A stretch of 64,000 nt of DNA from JAFAZJ01 sp050183765 (GTDB taxonomy: Bacteria; Pseudomonadota; Alphaproteobacteria; Reyranellales; Reyranellaceae), in NCBI GenBank assembly GCA_050183765.1, contig JBFXAZ010000007.1, forward strand, positions 1-64,000, written 5' to 3'. The translations under genes were made by a program, and so were the position numbers. Positions within the stretch are counted from its first letter, which is position 1; every line of letters begins with the position of its first letter. This document shows positions 29,087-36,297 of the stretch, piece after piece. A model generated the notes under the pieces. The model made no database searches and was not told the DNA's origin. It saw only the letters and a list, made by a program, of their open reading frames with translations.

Positions 29087-29770
29087 ATGCTGGCCAATTT
29101 CCTGATCCCCATCCACCCCGAGGGATGGCGCTTCATCGCCATCTTCGCCGGCATCACGCTGGTGCTGGCCTGGACGCCGCTGTTCTGGCCGCTGCTCGTC
29201 GCCACCGCCTGGTGCGTGTATTTCTTCCGCGATCCCCCGCGATTGACGCCGTCGCGTGCCGGCCTGTTCGTGGCGCCGGCCGACGGGCTGGTGCTGAAGG
29301 TCGAGGAAGCCGTGCCGCCGCGCGAGCTGGGGATGGGCGAGCTGCCGATGACGCGCATCAGCACGTTTCTCAGCATCTTCGACGTACACATCAACCGCGT
29401 CCCCATCGACGCCACGGTGGACGTCGTCGCCTATCATCCCGGCCGCTTCCTCTCGGCGTCGAACGACAAGGCCGGCGACGACAACGAACGCCAGTCGGTC
29501 AGCCTGACGCTGCCCGACGGCCGCAAGGCGGTGGTGGTGCAGATCGCCGGCCTGGTGGCGCGGCGGATCGTCTGCCATCTGCGGCCCGGCCAGACCGTGC
29601 GGGCGGGCGAGCGCTATGGGCTGATCCGCTTCGGCAGCCGCACGGATCTCTACCTGCCGCCCGGCGTTGTTGCCTTGGTGTCGCCGGGCCAACGCATGAT
29701 TGGCGGGGAGACCGTGATGGCCGACGAGCGTGCGGCCGATACAGCCTCGCGCCACGCCGCCGAGCTCTAG
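29087..29770 (+). CDS. psd: Phosphatidylserine decarboxylase proenzyme, short form
   Basis: A 227-residue short-form PSD that makes phosphatidylethanolamine from phosphatidylserine at the inner membrane. ATG 29087 (MLANFLIPIHPEGW) lies six bases after the LysM stop. A hydrophobic stretch FIAIFAGITLVLAWTPLFWPLL (partly two helices) anchors the N-terminus. DVHINRVPIDATV carries conserved histidine, and the autocleavage site is in IRFGSRTDLYLP, between Gly183 and Ser184; the serine becomes the pyruvoyl group. The order psd-pssA is the usual one in alphaproteobacteria and places consecutive pathway steps in one operon with the LysM protein. Confidence 0.94.
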   Translation: MLANFLIPIHPEGWRFIAIFAGITLVLAWTPLFWPLLVATAWCVYFFRDPPRLTPSRAGLFVAPADGLVLKVEEAVPPRELGMGELPMTRISTFLSIFDVHINRVPIDATVDVVAYHPGRFLSASNDKAGDDNERQSVSLTLPDGRKAVVVQIAGLVARRIVCHLRPGQTVRAGERYGLIRFGSRTDLYLPPGVVALVSPGQRMIGGETVMADERAADTASRHAAEL

Positions 29771-29789
29771 CCGACGAGGAGGCGAGACC

Positions 29790-30641
29790 ATGCCCGATCC
29801 CGAGCAGCGCGAACGTCGCCTGCGCCTGCGCGGCCTGTCTCTCAACCGGCTGCTGCCCAACATCATCACCCTGGCCGCGCTGTGCGCCGGCCTGACGGCT
29901 ATCCGTTTCGCGCTGAGCGGCGATTTCCGGTCCGCCGTGCTGGCGATCATTGCCGCGGCGTTCCTCGATGCGCTCGACGGTCGCGTGGCCCGCCGGCTCA
30001 ACGCCACCAGCCGGTTCGGCGCCGAGCTGGACTCGCTGTCCGACGTGATCGCCTTCGGCGTGGCGCCGGCCTTCCTGATGTACCTGTCGTCGATGAGCAC
30101 GGCGGGCACGTTCGGCTGGGTGGTCACCCTGATGTTCCCGATCTGCAGCGCGCTGCGCCTGGCGCGCTTCAACGTCGGCATCTACGCCGAGGAGAAGCCG
30201 CCGGTCTGGGCCGGGGCCTATTTCACCGGCGTGCCGGCGCCGGCCGGTGCGCTCCTGGCGATCATGCCGCTGATGCTCAGCCTGTCGCCCGACGTCGACT
30301 GGCCGTGGCTGCGCCATCCCGTCACCGGCGCGGTGTTCCTGGTCGGCATCGGCGCGCTGATGATCAGCCACGTACCGTCCTGGTCGCTCAAGCGCGGGCG
30401 CATTCCCGGCCCGTGGGTGGTGCCGACGCTCGTGCTGGTCGCCCTGGCGATCGGCCTGATGGTGACCACGCCGTGGACCACCTTGCCGCTGATCGGGCTC
30501 GTCTACCTGCTGCTGCTGCCGTTCAGTTACGCCAGCTATCGGCGAACGGCCGCCCGCGAGGCGGCTCACGCCCAGGCGGCGCCCCCGGCCATCGTCGAGT
30601 TGCGCGCGGTGGGCGACGCCGGCGACACCAACCGGCGCTAG
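29790..30641 (+). CDS. pssA: CDP-diacylglycerol-serine O-phosphatidyltransferase
   Basis: A 283-residue multi-pass membrane enzyme transferring the phosphatidyl group from CDP-diacylglycerol to serine. ATG 29790 follows GAGGAGGCGAG. The CDP-alcohol phosphotransferase signature is intact: DALDGRVARRLNATSRFG followed by AELDSLSD, i.e. D-x2-DG-x2-AR-x8-G-x3-D-x3-D (~residues 48-73). About eight hydrophobic helices follow; the tail is hydrophilic and Ala-rich. Product goes to the Psd encoded just upstream (19 bases). Three bases separate its stop from the start of another CDP-alcohol phosphatidyltransferase. Confidence 0.94.
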   Translation: MPDPEQRERRLRLRGLSLNRLLPNIITLAALCAGLTAIRFALSGDFRSAVLAIIAAAFLDALDGRVARRLNATSRFGAELDSLSDVIAFGVAPAFLMYLSSMSTAGTFGWVVTLMFPICSALRLARFNVGIYAEEKPPVWAGAYFTGVPAPAGALLAIMPLMLSLSPDVDWPWLRHPVTGAVFLVGIGALMISHVPSWSLKRGRIPGPWVVPTLVLVALAIGLMVTTPWTTLPLIGLVYLLLLPFSYASYRRTAAREAAHAQAAPPAIVELRAVGDAGDTNRR

Positions 30642-30644
30642 CGC

Positions 30645-31253
30645 GTGCTCGACCCGCTGCTGCGGCGGATGATCGATCCGCCGCTCGACCGTGTCGGCGG
30701 CTGGCTGGCGTCAAGCGGCGTATCGGCCAACCAGCTGACCCTGGCGGGCCTGGTGGTCGGCTTGGCCTGCGTGCCGCTGCTGGCGATCGAGGCTTATGGC
30801 TGGGCGCTGGGCTGTTGCCTGGCCAACCGCCTGATCGACGGGCTCGATGGCGCCGTGGCGCGGATTCGCGGGCCGACCGATTTCGGCGGCTACGCCGACA
30901 TCGTCGCCGACATGGTGTTCTATGCCGCCATCGTGCTGGGTTTCGCCCTGGCGCGACCGCAGAACGCGCTGTGGGCTGCGCTGCTGCTGGCGAGCTTCGT
31001 CGGCACCGCGTCCTCGTTTCTGGGCTACGCCGTGATCGCGGCCAAGCGCGGCGAGCGAACGACGGTGCGGGGTCGCAAGTCCTTCTTTCACGCTGCGGGC
31101 ATGATAGAGGGAACCGAGACCGTCCTGTTCCTGACTTGTATGTTTATTTTCCCGAGCTTTTTCAGATATATAGCGGCTATATTTGCCTTCTTGTGCGCGC
31201 TGACCATCGTTGGTCGCCTGATTGGCGCAAAGGCGGCTTGGGACGACTCGTAG
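30645..31253 (+). CDS. CDP-alcohol phosphatidyltransferase family protein (second copy)
   Basis: A 202-residue membrane protein starting with GTG three bases after pssA. It has the metal-binding core LIDGLDGAVARIRGPTDFG followed by GYADIVAD. The spacing between AR and the conserved glycine is seven, one less than in PssA. About five to six hydrophobic helices are predicted, ending in a notably A/T-rich final 100 bases (FIFPSFFRYIAAIFAFL). It belongs to the same fold as PgsA, PssA and phosphatidylinositol-phosphate synthases; head group unknown. Being in the psd-pssA transcript suggests a phospholipid role. Confidence 0.85.
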   Translation: MLDPLLRRMIDPPLDRVGGWLASSGVSANQLTLAGLVVGLACVPLLAIEAYGWALGCCLANRLIDGLDGAVARIRGPTDFGGYADIVADMVFYAAIVLGFALARPQNALWAALLLASFVGTASSFLGYAVIAAKRGERTTVRGRKSFFHAAGMIEGTETVLFLTCMFIFPSFFRYIAAIFAFLCALTIVGRLIGAKAAWDDS

Positions 31254-31825
31254 TCGCTCGCCTAGGCCAAAAAAAGTACGAAGAGTCAAATTGTTATGCG
31301 TTCACTTTGAACTTGGGTATCGAAACCGGGATCGCTTGGGCAAGGAGGGGCACTGTGATTCGGCTCTGGGCCTCATCGCAGCACCGCTCGGCCTGATGGC
31401 TATCACCGTCGTCCTCGGCGCGGCATAGCCCCTGGTTCGATGATGGCTGATACCTCCAACAACCTGAAACGAGATCATAATTCGGCCCGACAGGCGCCCC
31501 CACGCGCCTCGCACGGAGCGAAAGGGATCACTCCCGCACGCATTTGCGCTGGCCGGAACCGAGCGTTAATGACAGAAACTGTGGCAAAATAATCACTTGA
31601 TGGGATTTTCTAAGATTTAGCGTTCGCTTGGCGTTGATTTGATGAATTGCATGAGGTAAAGATCATACCTGTCGGAACTGATTGGAGACGCGGTGCCGAC
31701 AGATCAGCCTCGGCGCTGTCCTCATAAACGTTTCCAGTCTGAATGGTTCGCTTTCAATTTGGGGGAGACCCGCAAGCCAATACGGCCCGAATCGGGCGAA
31801 CCGAATGTATTTAGGAGATACCATC
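31254..31825. other. A/T-richer intergenic region upstream of the Tad locus
   Basis: About 570 bases without an intact gene, less G/C-rich than both flanks. It contains the decayed flp copy (31339-31468) and, in its second half, presumably the flp1 promoter, which I could not place confidently. Short frames elsewhere have no domain or ribosome-binding site. Confidence 0.5.
31339..31468 (+). pseudogene. Decayed flp (type IVb pilin) copy
   Basis: This stretch aligns almost without gaps to the 3' two thirds of the two flp genes that follow. Shared blocks in order: GGCCTxATCGCxGC (31369 on), xATCACCG (31402 on), TCGATGATG (31437-31445) and CCAACAxCCTGAA (31456-31468). One frame still reads EGHCDSALGLIAAPLGLMAIT against SGATAIEYGLIAALISVAAIT, then meets a TAG. 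The processing glycine survives but the +5 glutamate is lost, and one indel shifts the 3' end. I read it as an inactivated third pilin gene; an unusually diverged but once-functional pilin is the alternative. Confidence 0.55.
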
Positions 31826-31990
31826 ATGCTGTCTATCTTCCGCAAGATCCTGAAGGATGAGTCGGGCGCCACGGCCATCGAGTACGGCCTAATCGCTGCC
31901 CTGATCTCGGTCGCCGCCATCACCGCGTTCACCACGGTCGGCACCAAGCTCAGCTCGATGATGACCAACACGGCCAACAGCCTGAACTAA
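31826..31990 (+). CDS. flp: Flp/Fap-type (type IVb) major pilin, copy 1
   Basis: A 54-residue prepilin; the ATG follows TAGGAGATACCATC. The leader MLSIFRKILKDESG ends at Gly14; cleavage by CpaA leaves ATAIEYGLIAALIS, with the conserved Glu at +5 and Tyr at +6, then the single hydrophobic helix that packs the pilus core. The gene is followed by a strong intrinsic terminator, so it is probably transcribed on its own in excess of the assembly genes. It differs from copy 2 only at residues 8 (Ile/Val) and 47 (Thr/Ser). Confidence 0.95.
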   Translation: MLSIFRKILKDESGATAIEYGLIAALISVAAITAFTTVGTKLSSMMTNTANSLN

Positions 31991-32016
31991 GCTTCGCCTT
32001 CCACATCTAGGAAACT

Positions 32017-32051
32017 GGGCCGCAGGTCATGCCTGCGGCCCGTTCTCTTTT
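32017..32051 (+). terminator. Intrinsic terminator after flp copy 1
   Basis: GGGCCGCAGG / CCTGCGGCCC, a perfect 10-bp stem with a five-base loop, is followed by GTTCTCTTTT. This is the only clear GC-stem-plus-T-run terminator in the Tad locus, 27 bases after the flp1 stop. Confidence 0.85.
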
Positions 32052-32204
32052 GGGGAACCGGGCTGATCCAGGCCGGATGAATCTGCCTACCATATGTTGA
32101 TTTTCCTGGCCTGACGTAGCCACAAAGTCTGGGGTCAGTCCATTCTGGATGAATAATTTCTTTTAGATTCAATGTTCTATAGGTCCATATTGAAGTAATT
32201 TATC

Positions 32205-32233
32205 TTGACCGGCGCAGATACTTTGCGTAGATT
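32205..32233 (+). promoter_or_regulatory. Sigma-70-like promoter for flp copy 2
   Basis: TTGACC (32205-32210), 17-base spacer, TAGATT (32228-32233): five and four matches to the -35 and -10 consensus with ideal spacing, in A/T-rich DNA between the flp1 terminator and flp2. It would give a leader of about 125 bases. Confidence 0.5.
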
Positions 32234-32318
32234 TCTGCGCAGAAGCCGCAGCTGGACCGGGGCGTCTTCGGTGGCTACCGCAGGGTGCCGCATCACAGTC
32301 GGTCCAGTTAATGAGCCT

Positions 32319-32340
32319 CCCGGACAGCCGGGTTTATTTT
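32319..32340 (+). promoter_or_regulatory. Terminator-like hairpin in the flp2 leader
   Basis: CCCGG-ACAG-CCGGG followed by TTTATTTT ends 24 bases before the flp2 start codon. It looks like a small intrinsic terminator or attenuator inside the leader, which could set how much flp2 and downstream cpa message is made. Confidence 0.4.
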
Positions 32341-32364
32341 GAATTTGGTCAAGGGGTTACTCCA

Positions 32365-32529
32365 ATGCTTTCGATCTTCCGCAAGGTTCTGAAGGACGAG
32401 TCCGGCGCCACCGCCATCGAGTACGGCCTGATCGCCGCGCTGATCTCGGTCGCCGCCATCACCGCGTTCACCACGGTCGGCACCAAGCTCAGCTCGATGA
32501 TGAGCAACACGGCCAACAGCCTGAACTAG
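32365..32529 (+). CDS. flp: Flp/Fap-type (type IVb) major pilin, copy 2
   Basis: A 54-residue prepilin, MLSIFRKVLKDESG then ATAIEYGLIAALIS, with all processing residues (Gly14, Glu +5, Tyr +6). The start follows AAGGGG. Two residues differ from copy 1. The 64 bases 32440-32503 are identical to 31901-31964, whereas the 5' halves carry many silent differences, which points to gene conversion between the copies. A perfect hairpin separates it from cpaA, and the locus may continue through it. Confidence 0.95.
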   Translation: MLSIFRKVLKDESGATAIEYGLIAALISVAAITAFTTVGTKLSSMMSNTANSLN

Positions 32530-32538
32530 CACGCGTTC

Positions 32539-32568
32539 GGCCCCGGCCGGCGCAAGCCGGCCGGGGCC
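32539..32568 (+). terminator. Perfect 13-bp stem with GCAA tetraloop between flp2 and cpaA
   Basis: GGCCCCGGCCGGC, loop GCAA, GCCGGCCGGGGCC: a fully paired GC stem closed by a GNRA tetraloop, nine bases after the flp2 stop, with no T run. It is better read as an RNA-stabilising or partial-termination element giving high pilin and lower cpa expression than as a full terminator. Confidence 0.65.
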
Positions 32569-32593
32569 CGCGGTCAGCAGGAAGAGCAGGCGT

Positions 32594-33115
32594 ATGTCCC
32601 AAGCCCTCCAGCTCGTGGATATGATTCTGATCAGCGGCCTCGCCGCGCTGGCGATCGGCGCCGCGCTCAGCGACTGGGCCCGCTACGTCATTCCCAACCA
32701 GATCCCGATCGCGGTGGCGGGCCTGTTCGCCATGCATGCCGGCGTCGTCCTGCTGCGCGGCGGCGCGCCGATGTCGCTGGTCTGGGCGCTGGTCTGCGGC
32801 GTCGCGGTCTTTGCCGTCGGTGCCGTCCTGTTCGCCCAGAAGGTGCTGGGCGGCGGCGACGTCAAGCTGATGGCGGCCTGCGCCCTGTGGGCCGGCCCGA
32901 CCCACATTGCCGAATTTGTCATGGTGACCACGCTCTACGGCGCGCTGCTGAGCGCGGCGTTCCTGCTGCCGGCCTTCCGTCAGAAGGCCGAAGCGGCCGA
33001 CGGCCAGTACGGGTCGGTCACCGCGGCGCTGAAGCGCCGACTGCCCTATGGCCTGGCGATCGCGACCGGCGCCGTTGTCGTCTGTCTTCGATTGCTGACT
33101 GAAGCGAGGATCTGA
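32594..33115 (+). CDS. cpaA: Prepilin peptidase (type IV leader peptidase, A24 family)
   Basis: CpaA/TadV, 173 residues, the aspartic membrane protease that removes the leader of Flp and the TadE-like pseudopilins. The two catalytic aspartates are in ALSDWARYVIPN (~residue 34) and LGGGDVKLMAA (~residue 99). About five hydrophobic helices. It is the short form lacking the N-methyltransferase domain, as expected for Tad systems. The gene starts the cpaABCDEF-tadBC run and ends four bases before cpaB. Confidence 0.93.
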   Translation: MSQALQLVDMILISGLAALAIGAALSDWARYVIPNQIPIAVAGLFAMHAGVVLLRGGAPMSLVWALVCGVAVFAVGAVLFAQKVLGGGDVKLMAACALWAGPTHIAEFVMVTTLYGALLSAAFLLPAFRQKAEAADGQYGSVTAALKRRLPYGLAIATGAVVVCLRLLTEARI

Positions 33116-33119
33116 TTCC

Positions 33120-34112
33120 ATGAACGTCGCACGCGTTGGTGTCTTCGCCATCGCCCTGCTTGTCGCCGGTGTGATGGTCTTCTTCGGCCGTCATTGGCTG
33201 GGCTTCGCCTCCCAGCAGCAGCAACCGCAGGTCACCGCGCCCAGCGGTCCGACCCAGCGCCTGGCCAAGCCGTCGCTGACGCAGGCGCCCCAGCCGGCGC
33301 CGGCGCTGCAGGTCCTGGTGGCGCGCACCGACATCCGTACCGGCCAGATCGTCAAGCCCGACGACATGCGCTGGCAGGCGTGGCCCGACGGCACGATCTC
33401 GCCGACGTACATCATCGAAGGGCGCCGCCCGCTGTCCGACTTCGTGGGCGCCGTGTCGCGCGCGCCGATCTCCGCCGGCGAGCCGATCACCGAGGGGCGC
33501 GTCGTGCTGTCCGGCACCCGCGGCTTCATGGCCGCCGTGCTGCAGCCCGGCATGCGCGCCGTGTCGGTCCAGGTCACGCCGACCTCGGGCGTCTCCGGCT
33601 TCATCTTCGCAGGCGATCGGGTCGATCTGATCCTCACCCACGTCTACGAGAAGGACGCGGTGAAGGAGCGCCAGGCGAGCGAAACCGTGCTGCGCGACAT
33701 CCGCGTCATCGCCATGGACCAGCGCCTCGACGTGCGCCCCGGCGAGCCGCCGCAGATCGCCAAGACGGCCACGCTCGAAGTCACGCCCAAGCAGGTCGAG
33801 ATCATCGCGGTTGCCGCCGAGATGGGAAAGCTCTCCCTTTCCCTGCGCAGCCTGCAGGAGCAGACCGACCCCGATGGCGGCTCGGTGGCCCGCGCCCCCG
33901 ACAGCGAGCCCAGCTACACCCGCGACAGCAGCGTCAGCCATCTGCTGAGCGGCCCGGTCGCGCCAGCATCCGCGCCGGCCGGCGGCGGCGGCGGTGGGTC
34001 GGGCGCCACGATCACCATTCTCCGCGGAACAGCCGCGGTGACCGCAAGACCCCAGGCCGGACCGTCTCCGGCGCCGGCGGCCGGCGCGGGCGGTGGAGGA
34101 CAACACCAATGA
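33120..34112 (+). CDS. cpaB: Tad pilus assembly protein CpaB/RcpC
   Basis: A 330-residue periplasmic protein anchored by one N-terminal helix (VFAIALLVAGVMVFF). Then come a Pro/Gln-rich linker, a SAF domain (LVARTDIRTGQIVKPDDMRWQ style start, ~residues 62-125) and the RcpC beta region (GMRAVSVQVTPTSGVSGFIF). The latter has DRVDLILTH and the KQVEIIAVAAEMGKLSLSLR segment. The C-terminal 60 residues are Gly/Pro/Ala-rich with no fold. CpaB is thought to stabilise or gate the secretin channel. The stop overlaps the cpaC ATG. Confidence 0.92.
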   Translation: MNVARVGVFAIALLVAGVMVFFGRHWLGFASQQQQPQVTAPSGPTQRLAKPSLTQAPQPAPALQVLVARTDIRTGQIVKPDDMRWQAWPDGTISPTYIIEGRRPLSDFVGAVSRAPISAGEPITEGRVVLSGTRGFMAAVLQPGMRAVSVQVTPTSGVSGFIFAGDRVDLILTHVYEKDAVKERQASETVLRDIRVIAMDQRLDVRPGEPPQIAKTATLEVTPKQVEIIAVAAEMGKLSLSLRSLQEQTDPDGGSVARAPDSEPSYTRDSSVSHLLSGPVAPASAPAGGGGGGSGATITILRGTAAVTARPQAGPSPAPAAGAGGGGQHQ

Positions 34113-36274
34113 TAAGTAGTGCCCCTTCAGGCATCTCTTCCGACAGGTCGCGGCTCCGCCCGCGGCCTGTCATCTGCCTTCTGTTCGGCATCGCGGCGTT
34201 GTGGCCTGCCGCCGAGGCCATCGCGCAATCGGGCGAGCTGACCATCCATCGGCCCGTGAGCGCCGCCAAGGCGCCGCGCGCCAAGCGCAAGCCCGAGCGC
34301 GGTCCGTCGGCGGAGGAGCTCAACCGGCGATTCAACGCCCAGCTCGAGGCCGATCGCGCGCGCAAGGCTGCCGCGGCCGCACCGGCTGACGAGCCCGGTT
34401 TCTTCGAGAAATTGTTCGGGTCGGGTGGCTCGCAGCAGCCGCAGCTTGCCCAGGTCCAGGGGCCGGCGTCGGCTGCGGACCAGGCCAGTCCGACGAGCGC
34501 CGCGCCGACGTCGTCCGGGCCGGCCAGCGCCGCGCCGGCATCGGCCAGCCCGGCGCCGGCGTCGCCGCCACCGCCGCGCGACGAGCCCCGGCCGCGTTTG
34601 GCCGACCGCATATTGGGCACGTCGGGCGAACCGACACCCGCCGCGGGTACCGCAGGGAAGACCAGCCCGTCGCCGTCGAAGGCCCAGGCTGCACCGCCGG
34701 CCGCGCCGCCGTCGAAGGCCCAGGCCGCGCCACCCGCCGCTCCGCCGCCCGACCAGCTTGCGCAGGCGCCCAGCCTGCCGCCGCCGCAGCCGGTGCCGCT
34801 GCCGCCACAGCGCATCCCGGGCCAACCGCCCGTCGCGGCGCCGGTCCAACCCCAGCCGGCGCCGGCCCCCGTGCCGCCGCCGCCGGGCATGACAACGATC
34901 CCGGTGCAGGCGCCGGCGGCGCCGCCGCCGCCGGACCGGGCGCAGCGCGATTTCGGTCGTGCCGCGGTGGTGCCGACCGAGGCGCCGACGATGCAGATCG
35001 AGGTCAGCAAGGGCACGATGGTGCGGCTGAAGGGATCGGCGACGACGGTGTTCGTGGCCAACCCCGACATCGCCGACGTACAGGTGAAGTCGCCGACGCA
35101 GATCTACGTCTTCGGCAAGAAGCCGGGCGAGACGTCGCTCTACGCCACCGACGAGAAGGACAACGTCCTGATCAACACGATCGTGCGCGTCACGCACGAG
35201 CATTCGCGCCTGCAGGAGGCGCTGCGGCGCATCGCGCCGGGCTCGCAGCTGCAGTTCACCACCGTGGGCGACATGATCGTGATCAACGGCACCGCGCGCA
35301 ACGCCGGCGAGATCCAGGAGGCGCGCCGCATCGCCGGCGCGCATCTGGGCAGTCCCGACCGCGTCGTGGTGCAGGCCGGTGTCGACGCGCCCAGCCAGGT
35401 TCTGCTGCGGGTGCGGGTGATCGAGGCGCAGCGCCAGGCGCTCAAGCGCGTCGGCATCAACTGGGAGGCGGTGGGCCGCATCGGCTCCTTCGCGCTCGGC
35501 CTGGCATCGCCGACCGACATAGCCTTCGACTCGACCAGCGGCGCCTTGCTGCGCCAGGGCTCGCCCGCGGGCGGCATCCTCAACCTGCGCAACACAGGCG
35601 CCAACGGCCGCGACATCAACGCCGTGGTCGACCTGCTGGCGACGGAGAACTTCATCTCCATCCTGGCCGAGCCGAACCTGGTGGCGCTGAGCGGCGAGAC
35701 GGCGAGCTTCCTGGCCGGCGGCGAGTTCCCGGTGGTCACCACCTCGGGCGTCAACCAGGTCAGCGTCAACTACAAGCAGTTCGGCGTCAGCCTGGCGTTC
35801 ACGCCGACGATCTATGGCGATGGCCGCATCAACCTGAAGGTCCGTCCCGAGGTCAGCCAGCTCAGCACGCAGGGCCAGGTGGTGCTCAACGGCTTCACCA
35901 TCCCGGCGCTGACCACGCGGCGGGCCGAGACCACGGTCGAGCTCGGCAGCGGCCAGAGCTTCATGATCGGCGGCCTGATCAACAACACCTCGACCCAGGA
36001 CATCCAGAGACTGCCCGGGCTGGGCGACATCCCGATCCTCGGTGCGCTGTTCCGGTCCGACGCCTTCCAGCGCAACGAGACGGAGCTGGTGATCCTGGTG
36101 ACGCCCTACATCGTCAAGCCGTCGACCGGACGCCTGATGGCACCGACCGACGGCATGGTGCCGCCCAACGATTCCGACCGCTACCTGTACGGCCGGACCT
36201 ACCGCCAGCAGCCCGCCGGGCCGGGCGGGCCGGCGCGCCGTGTCAGCGCCGTCGGCGGCTTCATGATCGAGTAG
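34109..36274 (+). CDS. cpaC: Tad pilus secretin CpaC/RcpA with long Pro/Ala-rich insert
   Basis: The outer-membrane secretin ring subunit, 721 residues from ATG 34109 (overlaps the cpaB stop as ATGA). A signal peptide (VICLLFGIAALWPAAEAIAQ, after a basic 20-residue start) precedes a ~230-residue low-complexity Pro/Ala region (residues ~60-290) that ordinary CpaC proteins lack or have much shorter. From ~295 the usual modules appear: pilus-associated N-domain (IEVSKGTMVRLKGSATTVF), a BON-like segment, and the secretin domain (SETASFLAGGEFPVV-type core, VRPEVSQLS, GLINNTSTQDIQRLPGLGDI, LVILVTPYIVKP). A 36-bp tandem repeat lies in the insert. Confidence 0.93.
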   Translation: MISSAPSGISSDRSRLRPRPVICLLFGIAALWPAAEAIAQSGELTIHRPVSAAKAPRAKRKPERGPSAEELNRRFNAQLEADRARKAAAAAPADEPGFFEKLFGSGGSQQPQLAQVQGPASAADQASPTSAAPTSSGPASAAPASASPAPASPPPPRDEPRPRLADRILGTSGEPTPAAGTAGKTSPSPSKAQAAPPAAPPSKAQAAPPAAPPPDQLAQAPSLPPPQPVPLPPQRIPGQPPVAAPVQPQPAPAPVPPPPGMTTIPVQAPAAPPPPDRAQRDFGRAAVVPTEAPTMQIEVSKGTMVRLKGSATTVFVANPDIADVQVKSPTQIYVFGKKPGETSLYATDEKDNVLINTIVRVTHEHSRLQEALRRIAPGSQLQFTTVGDMIVINGTARNAGEIQEARRIAGAHLGSPDRVVVQAGVDAPSQVLLRVRVIEAQRQALKRVGINWEAVGRIGSFALGLASPTDIAFDSTSGALLRQGSPAGGILNLRNTGANGRDINAVVDLLATENFISILAEPNLVALSGETASFLAGGEFPVVTTSGVNQVSVNYKQFGVSLAFTPTIYGDGRINLKVRPEVSQLSTQGQVVLNGFTIPALTTRRAETTVELGSGQSFMIGGLINNTSTQDIQRLPGLGDIPILGALFRSDAFQRNETELVILVTPYIVKPSTGRLMAPTDGMVPPNDSDRYLYGRTYRQQPAGPGGPARRVSAVGGFMIE
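34676..34747 (+). repeat. 36-bp tandem duplication inside cpaC
   Basis: Two near-identical 36-base units, starting at 34676 and 34712, encode SKAQAAPPAAPP twice in the Pro/Ala region of the secretin. In frame, so it only changes linker length. Confidence 0.75.
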
Positions 36275-36297
36275 TGCGTTCGAAGGGGAGAAGAGCG

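Noticed and set aside
31582..31599. Possible sigma-54 promoter upstream of flp1 (TGGCAAAATAATCACTTGA)
   Set aside because: The GG element is present but no GC dinucleotide lies ten bases downstream, so the spacing rule fails.
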